A DNA stretch of 18,432 nt from M3007 sp964481485 (GTDB taxonomy: Bacteria; Bacteroidota; Bacteroidia; Chitinophagales; Saprospiraceae), in NCBI GenBank assembly GCA_964481485.1, contig CAYZVM010000114.1:1-18432 (forward strand), given 5' to 3'. Numbering within the stretch: position 1 is the stretch's first letter; the number at the start of each line of letters is the position of its first letter. A program made the position numbers and the translations under genes. The notes beneath the pieces were generated by a model. It searched no databases, had not been told where the DNA came from, and was given only the letters and a program-made list of their open reading frames with translations. Below are positions 13,392-18,432 of the stretch, one piece after another.

Positions 13392-14599
13392 GGTTCTTTA
13401 TCCATCAACTGTTCGGGTGTCAGCGACGGAATTATTTTTTCTGCTTTATCCATCAAATAGACCATAAAACTGCGCATCAGCATAAGCCCATAAGGCATCC
13501 GCTCCACCACGACGGCATAGAGACTGACCGGGCGGAACGGCACGTCGCCCACCCCATCGCGGTTGAGGTCGTAGCCTTCGTAGCGATCCCAATAGTTGCC
13601 GTCGAAAGTGTTGAGCACGAGGCTGCCGTTGGTGGACACGTCGAAAGAGTTGCCGAAAAAGTTGTTTTGGCGCATCACATTGGCGTCGCAGCTGGCCTGC
13701 ACCCGCAATGCCCAACCGTTTTCGCGGAACTGGTTTTGCTCCACGATGATGCGGCTCGCGCCCTCCATATACACCCCCGCCGAGTTGCGCTCGAAGTTGT
13801 TTTTCCAAATATGGCTGTCCGAAATGTCTTTTAGCAAAATGCCGTAAGCCGAACTTCCCCAGTTTTGAACAAACTGGTTTTCAAACATTTGCACCTGCCG
13901 TGAGTACATCACCGCCACACCCGCGCCGTTGTTGCGGAAGGTGTTGTGGTGGTAATAGTCGTTGTGAGAAAACATAAAATGCAGGCCATAGCGGAGATTA
14001 CCCTCGCTGGTGTTGCCCCGGATTTCGGAGTCGCTCACGAACTCGAAGTAGATGCCGTCGCGCTGCCCGGTGATGTAATTTTCCTCGATAATGGCAGCCG
14101 AGCCTTTCCAGAGGTGGATGCCGTTGCCGCTGTTTTGTTCTTCTTTCAGAATGCCCCGGATGTCGTTGCAGCACACCCGCCCACCTTCCGTATTGGACAG
14201 GTAAATGGCGAAATTGCAGTCGAATAATCGGTTTTCTTCGATGACTACATTGTTGGCAGACAGGACTTTAATGCCGGCCACATCAAGGGTGCTGAGTTGG
14301 CCGCTGTTGCGGATTTCAAAACCCCGGATGGTCACGCCGGAAGCCGTCACGGTAATGATTTCGCAATTGTGCTGTCCGTCCAGCACCGGATAGTCGAGAC
14401 CTATGAGGGTCAAAGTTTTGTCAATCGCCAGATTGCCTTCGGAGTAGGTGCCTGCGTGGACAAAAATCGTGTCGCCAGTCCCGGCTTTTTCTACAGCCGC
14501 GTGAATAGCTGGATAGGGTTGGTTGGTGCCGACATGGAGCTGGGTAGCGGGGAGGTCGGCGGTAAAAAGCAGTAGTATAACGAAAGTTGTAAATTTCAT
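13392..14599 (-). CDS. nosD: NosD, periplasmic beta-helix accessory protein of N2O reductase (3' end in gap)
   Basis: 402 visible residues, close to full family length; only the extreme C-terminus is lost in the gap. A signal peptide MKFTTFVILLLFTADLPA is followed by the mature region. Repeated right-handed parallel beta-helix (CASH/NosD) turns run from about residue 30 to 330, for example GIKVLSANNVVIEENRLFD and NGIHLWKGSAAIIEENYI. The C-terminal part contains YWDRYEGYDLNRDGVGDVPFRP, a hallmark of NosD. It works with NosF and NosY in supplying copper or sulfur to the CuZ centre of NosZ in the periplasm. The gene lies 39 nt after the Haem_bd gene, with a small hairpin between. Confidence 0.95.
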
Positions 14600-14615
14600 T
14601 TTTAGCGGTTTTCTC

Positions 14616-14634
14616 CCACCGATTCATCCGGTGG
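14616..14634 (-). other. Small intercistronic hairpin before nosD
   Basis: CCACCG, seven-base loop, CGGTGG: a perfect 6-bp GC-rich stem in the 39-nt space between the Haem_bd gene and nosD. There is no T tract after it, so it is unlikely to be a terminator. It may affect mRNA stability or nosD translation. Confidence 0.45.
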
Positions 14635-14638
14635 AAAA

Positions 14639-15124
14639 TCAATCATTTTCTTCACTCTCAACTCCTCTATCACCGCCTTCGCCGCCGTTAGCATTGAGCC
14701 ACTCCACCAGTAATCTTTGTTGGGCAGCAGTGAGATTGGCCTCGGGATGCAGTCCCAACCATGTATAACTTGGCAGCGGCATTTCGCCTTCTTGGACGGC
14801 TTCAGCAGCCTCGCCCAATGTTTCAGCGCGGTCACCGGGCGGTAGTTTGCCAAACTCGGAGAAATTCAAGTGCTCGCGCCCTTCCCTGATGTGATTGGCG
14901 AGCCACCACGAAACAGGCGCTATTTGAGTGTACCACGGATATTTGGTCTCAAACGAATGGCAATCGTAGCAGGCATTTCTCAAAATCAAAAGTACTTCGG
15001 CAGGCGAGTTGGCTACATTCTGAAAATCAATCGTTGCATTAACAACTGGGTTTTTCTGGTCAGGTCTGATGAATTGGATTAGCAGAAAAAGACTTACTAC
15101 CACCCACGCGATTTTTTTGAACAT
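14639..15124 (-). CDS. Haem_bd-family c-type cytochrome
   Basis: 161 residues. An N-terminal membrane anchor or signal (about 4-20) is followed by one haem c site, NACYDCHS (C52, C55, H56). The distal part, GEMPLPSYTWLGLHPEANLT, gives the conserved Met-Pro that is the usual axial ligand region of the Haem_bd family. It is exported, and probably carries electrons in the periplasm, here perhaps to NosZ. The position in the nos cluster agrees. The C-terminus is acidic (ESEEND). Confidence 0.88.
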   Translation of the reverse strand: MFKKIAWVVVSLFLLIQFIRPDQKNPVVNATIDFQNVANSPAEVLLILRNACYDCHSFETKYPWYTQIAPVSWWLANHIREGREHLNFSEFGKLPPGDRAETLGEAAEAVQEGEMPLPSYTWLGLHPEANLTAAQQRLLVEWLNANGGEGGDRGVESEEND

Positions 15125-15185
15125 TTTGGATGAATTTTTATGTGAATAAATGTCTCAAAGCAACGAGAAGACCGGACCCGAAGCA

Positions 15186-15199
15186 ATGACTTTTATCAC
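15186..15199. promoter_or_regulatory. Weak CRP/FNR-type candidate site before the Haem_bd gene
   Basis: ATGAC-TTTT-ATCAC matches 7 of 10 positions of the FNR/DNR-like consensus TTGAT-N4-ATCAA. It lies about 60 nt upstream of the Haem_bd ATG in a 115-nt intergenic space. Anaerobic or nitrogen-oxide control by a CRP/FNR regulator would be usual for a nos operon, but one degenerate site is weak evidence. Confidence 0.3.
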
Positions 15200-15239
15200 G
15201 CCAGAAAGTGATAGTTTAATCCCTGTGACACCGATTCGA

Positions 15240-16262
15240 CTAAAAAAAAACCTTCACTTCCGCCCACATCATTTCTTTCCCGCTGCCGACTTCGGCCTTC
15301 ACCGCGTCCAAATCGTTTTTGTCGGAAAAGCTCGCCACGTCGGCGCGCATCGGGCTTTTTATCGCCTCATTTTGAAGAAAAAAAGCCTGTTGCACATCAA
15401 CGAACGAGCCTGTTTTTTTGAAATCAACGGCCACAATTTGGGCAATGTTTGCTTCCGGAACGGTGCCCTCATCTAAGAAATTGACCAAGCAATTCAGGTC
15501 GTCTAATATGTAAATCTTGCCCTTATCGGTCACGACTTCCGCACCGAAACGCTTGTCGGTCAGTGTCATTTTGCAGTGAAAACACTCGTCCTTCCCATAG
15601 CGGATTGGCTCCGGGCCAGTAGAGCAGGAGCAGAAGGCCAGCATGACAAAAGCCACTGCGAACCCCATTTTACCGGCCACAGAGCCACTCACCCGCATCA
15701 TGTTTCTGTTTTTGAAAAACTCCCACCACCACAGCACCGTAGCCAGCAAACAAGCCGCTATGATGAGCCATGCTCCCGTATCGGGGCCGGAATAGGAAGT
15801 GAAATTGAGTAAGTTTTTATAGCCTATCAACGGCGGCTGGTATGACATATCCGGCACTTTAATGGCCGCGTTCGGGTCGAGATTGTGACCGTAGTCGTAG
15901 CCCCAGCGCCAAAAATCCCACATTGCCGCCACGCCATAGATATAGGACAACAGCGTGAAAAAGAACAAGACACGCCCACTGCCAAACACTGCCGCCGCCA
16001 CTCCGACCGCGATGAGAAAGCCAATCAGGATGCCCATGTATTCGAACTCTGGGAACATCTCGACGCTGATATGCTTCATGCCGATGTAGTGGTTGAGACC
16101 ATTTATAATATCCACCTGACCGGTGAGATTGTCCATCCAGATTCTCATGGTCAAGCCTTCCGGGTACTGCGGCGCCCACAGCAGGATTTGCCAGAGCGGC
16201 ACGAAGTAGGTGATGATGAGCGAAAGGCTCGCCACGCCCATTATAATGCGGGTTGTTTTGCT
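15240..16262 (-). CDS. nosL: Membrane protein fused to NosL copper lipoprotein-like domain (5' end in gap)
   Basis: 340 visible residues; the start lies in the 16263-16362 gap. The N-terminal part (about 1-185) is a membrane protein with hydrophobic segments near 5-30, 74-95, 97-115 and 163-182 and conserved-looking loops (NGLNHYIGMKHI). The C-terminal part (about 188-340) is NosL-like: a signal-like segment GFAVAFVMLAFCSC, then YGKDECFHCKMTLTDKRFGAE (C227, C230, M232 as the Cu(I) site) and YILDDLNCLVNFL. NosL delivers copper to NosZ in the periplasm. There is no stop between the parts. In many nos clusters these are separate genes, so this is a true fusion, an overlap with internal start (Met188/189, from 15701), or a small indel in the assembly. 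Confidence 0.85.
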   Translation of the reverse strand, partial: SKTTRIIMGVASLSLIITYFVPLWQILLWAPQYPEGLTMRIWMDNLTGQVDIINGLNHYIGMKHISVEMFPEFEYMGILIGFLIAVGVAAAVFGSGRVLFFFTLLSYIYGVAAMWDFWRWGYDYGHNLDPNAAIKVPDMSYQPPLIGYKNLLNFTSYSGPDTGAWLIIAACLLATVLWWWEFFKNRNMMRVSGSVAGKMGFAVAFVMLAFCSCSTGPEPIRYGKDECFHCKMTLTDKRFGAEVVTDKGKIYILDDLNCLVNFLDEGTVPEANIAQIVAVDFKKTGSFVDVQQAFFLQNEAIKSPMRADVASFSDKNDLDAVKAEVGSGKEMMWAEVKVFF

Positions 16263-16362
16263 NNNNNNNNNNNNNNNNNNNNNNNNNNNNNNNNNNNNNN
16301 NNNNNNNNNNNNNNNNNNNNNNNNNNNNNNNNNNNNNNNNNNNNNNNNNNNNNNNNNNNNNN
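16263..16362. other. Assembly gap (100 N)
   Basis: A 100-N placeholder that hides the NosZ C-terminus, including most of its CuA ligands, and the start of the membrane/NosL gene. Real length unknown. Confidence 0.95.
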
Positions 16363-18203
16363 ACCCATTTGAGGGTGCTGGTTTCGCCGGGCATGATGAG
16401 AATTTCGGCGTTGTTGGCACCTTTCACTGCGAAACCGTGCGGCACGTCCCAGTCTTGCTCTAGGTTGGTGACATGGAAATAAACCTCATCGCCCATTTTC
16501 ACACCTTCGATGTTGTCGGGCACAAAGTGCGAGCGGATGGAGGTCATCAGCACATGGACTTTGTTGCCTTCACGGAACACCTTTGCCTCTTTTTCACCTT
16601 TAGCGACGTAGGGGTGGTTGTTTTCCTCGATTTTGAAAATCTTGACAGAATTGGGCGCTACCAAACTCGCGGGAATTGCTTCGGCATAGTGCGGCTCGCC
16701 GGTGGTCGGGAAGTCGAGCAGAAGTTTCATTTTGTCGCCGCTGATGTCATACATCTGGGCGGATTGGGTGAGTTCCGGCCCTGTGGGCAAGTAGCGGTCT
16801 TTGGTGATTTTGTTGTAGGCGATGACGTATTTGCCGTGCGGTTTGCGCGTCGGGCCGCCGGGTATAGAAAGGTGGCCAATGGAATAATAAGTCGGCACAC
16901 GGTCAACGACTTCGAGTGTTTCGATATTCCATTTCACGATTTCGGAGGAAACGAAAAACGAGGTGTAGCCAAAACCTTTTCCATCAAATTCGGTGTGCAA
17001 CGGGCCGAGGCCGGGTTTTTTCACCTCGCCGTGCAGCACCGCGTCGTATTTCAGCACGGGAATGCCGTCGAATTCGCCTTCGTAATTTTTGTCGGCGATG
17101 GCTTTTGTCATTTTATCAAAAGAAAAAACAGGTATCACGGCGGCCAATTTGCCGGAGCCGCAGAAATACTGTCCCGTCGGATCCACGTCGCAACCATGCG
17201 GCGATTTTGGGCAAGGTATGAAGTACACGATGTCCTTCAATTCTTTTGGGTCGAGCACAATCGTCTCTGTTTCAATGGTAGAAGTGCCGGTGTGCGTTTT
17301 TTCGTCATACACATTGTGGGCATAGCGGACTTTGGATTTTTTGCCTTTTCCTGCCTTCATGTACTCCTCACATTTCTTCCAATTGAGAGCCATGATGAAA
17401 TCCTTGTCTTTCTGCGAAGCATTCACTTCGAGCAGGGTATTTGCCTGTTCGGTGTTGTAGCAAGAGAAGAAAAACCAATCTTTTGATGGGCCGCGGCCAC
17501 CACGGCTAAGGTCAAAATTCACACCCGGCAGCAGCACTTGGAAACTAATATTCATGCGGCCACTTTCTGGATTGATACCAACGAAGGAGACCGTGCCTTT
17601 GAAATTTTGTTTGTAAGTGCCGATGCCCACGTCGGGGTTTGAGTCGTCATCGTCCATTGGGTAACTGAACCGTGTGCCGGCTACTGCGTACTCCGAGTTT
17701 TCCGTCAGGAAAGGCGAAGAGTGGTTGCCGGAGCTATTGGGGATTTCGATGATTTCTTCTGTGCGGAAGGTGCTCAGGCTGATACGGGCGATGCGGGGCG
17801 TGTTGTTGCCGTTCACGAAAGCCCAACGACCGTCGTGCTCGCCGTTGGTGGTGGACAGGGCGATGTGGTGCGAGTCGTCCCACGGAACGGGGCCGTGCGA
17901 GGTGTTGAGCATGGGTTTAGTCTCTTCGCTGAATCCCCATCCACTTTCGGGGTTTTGAGAAAATACCGGTATGATGCGCAGCAAACGCCCAGATGGAATG
18001 CCATATACGGCCACCTGACCATTAAAGCCGCCGGAAACGATGTTGTAAAACTCGTCGTGTTTGCCGGGCGCGACGTAAACTTTCGAGGCGGCATCGCCTT
18101 CGACTGCTGAGGTAGGATTTTGGGGTTTGCAGCCGGGCGACGACAAGATGGCTGGCAGCGTGAGCGCGGCTATTATGAGTAGTGAAAGATGTTGGTGTTT
18201 CAT
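16363..18203 (-). CDS. nosZ: Nitrous oxide reductase, clade II type (3' end in gap)
   Basis: 613 visible residues from ATG 18201-18203. It reduces N2O to N2 in the periplasm. The N-terminus is a Sec-type lipoprotein signal (MKHQHLSLLIIAALTLPAIL..., C25), with no twin arginine, which marks clade II NosZ. The beta-propeller carries the His motifs for CuZ: NTSHGPVPWDDSHH, RYAHNVYDE, CPKSPHGCDVDPTGQYF, GLGPLHTEFDGKG, IGHLSIPGGPTRKPHGKYV and GEPHYAEAI. The cupredoxin domain begins (VHVLMTSIRSHFVPDNIEG) and reaches VPHGFAVKGANNAEILIMPGE, with the first CuA His. The Cys-rich CuA loop falls in the gap. It is downstream of a cytochrome c gene and upstream of NosL and NosD, the usual clade II layout. 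Confidence 0.97.
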
Positions 18204-18230
18204 AAAAAGGAATTGATTTTGAAGTGAATA

Positions 18231-18315
18231 CGGTACACGGTTGACGATGCACGACGCACGACAAGAATATTCTATGCTACTACGCCGTGAACTGTCAACT
18301 GTACATCGTGTGCCG
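18231..18315. repeat. Imperfect inverted repeat (GTTGACAGTTCACGG-type) upstream of nosZ
   Basis: The 113-nt space between the cytochrome c stop and nosZ is filled by an imperfect inverted element. CGGTACACGGTTGAC at the left end faces GTCAACTGTACATCGTGTGCCG at the right, with CGGYACACG ends and direct ACGACGCACGACA-type units inside. Short repeats built on GTTGAC/GTTCACGG words are common between Bacteroidota genes. It sits where the nosZ promoter should be. Confidence 0.5.
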
Positions 18316-18316
18316 C

Positions 18317-18432
18317 TTATTTTTCCCCGTCGTTGGAGCGCATAAATTCGATGAGTTTTCGGGCATCTTCCTGCGATACATTTTGGTTGGGCATCCGCAC
18401 GAGGCATTCTTCGAGCATTTTTTGAGCCTCGG
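18317..18432 (-). CDS. C-terminal end of a cytochrome c (5' part beyond the window)
   Basis: The last 38 codons are visible, ending at TAA 18317-18319. The segment CLVRMPNQNVSQEDARKLIEFMRS has the Met-Pro axial-ligand and C-terminal helix pattern of class I cytochrome c. The CxxCH site lies outside the window. Its place before nosZ is typical for the electron donor of clade II NosZ. It is too short to classify further. Confidence 0.72.
   Translation of the reverse strand, partial: EAQKMLEECLVRMPNQNVSQEDARKLIEFMRSNDGEK

Noticed and set aside
12965..14599. Single open frame joining nosD to the cupin gene
   Set aside because: It is continuous only because the 100-N gap contains no stop codons. 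NosD is nearly full length before the gap and the cupin has its own ATG after it.
15240..18407. Single open frame joining nosZ to the membrane/NosL protein
   Set aside because: The joint is again the N gap, and the reading also extends upstream of the real NosZ signal peptide through the repeat and the cytochrome c end in the wrong frame.

Overview
The window looks like a stretch of a Bacteroidota chromosome, perhaps a Saprospiria-like lineage. The reasons are a clade II-type nos cluster with a Sec/lipoprotein-type NosZ, a promoter box of the Bacteroidota form TAnnTTTG before the ric gene, FAS1, Haem_bd and CopD-like neighbours typical of that phylum, and palindromic intergenic repeats of a type common there. 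It is draft or metagenomic sequence: there are two 100-N scaffold gaps (13292-13391 and 16263-16362) and one 10-N gap (11891-11900). No tRNA, rRNA, CRISPR array or transposase gene was seen.

Layout. (1) 1-4552 is a nitric-oxide block. A quinol-type NO reductase (norB, minus strand, cut by the left edge) lies downstream of an Rrf2-family regulator (minus). Divergent from these is a three-gene plus-strand operon joined by ATGA overlaps: RIC/ScdA di-iron repair protein, a CopD-like membrane protein and a DGC-domain cysteine-rich protein. (2) 4556-9818, minus strand, is a two-gene conflict-type cassette followed by a small membrane protein. The first gene encodes a degenerate SIR2-like domain with a C-terminal EAD-like helical domain. 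The second is a 1220-residue NLR-like protein with two tandem nSTAND NTPase modules, one transmembrane helix, a coiled coil and eight 23-residue leucine-rich repeats. (3) 10196-18432, minus strand, is a nitrous-oxide reductase cluster. In transcription order it has a cytochrome c end, nosZ, (gap), a membrane protein fused to NosL, a Haem_bd cytochrome, nosD, (gap), a cupin, a small membrane protein, a FAS1 lipoprotein, nosF and nosY.

How it fits together. NorB reduces NO to N2O and NosZ reduces N2O to N2. NosDFYL and the small redox proteins support NosZ, and RIC repairs NO-damaged iron centres. A 20-bp operator, TTAAGAN-TATTTT-NTCTTAA, occurs four times: before norB, before the rrf2 gene, before ric, and before the SIR2/NLR cassette. 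The simplest reading is an Rrf2 (NsrR-like) NO-responsive regulon.

The most unusual point is that the SIR2/NLR-like pair carries the same operator as the NO genes. The predicted topology of the NLR-like protein (an Arg-rich segment just before its single membrane helix) places the LRR sensor outside the cytoplasm and the NTPases inside. This suggests a membrane-anchored, NO-responsive immune-type receptor. It is an inference from sequence only.
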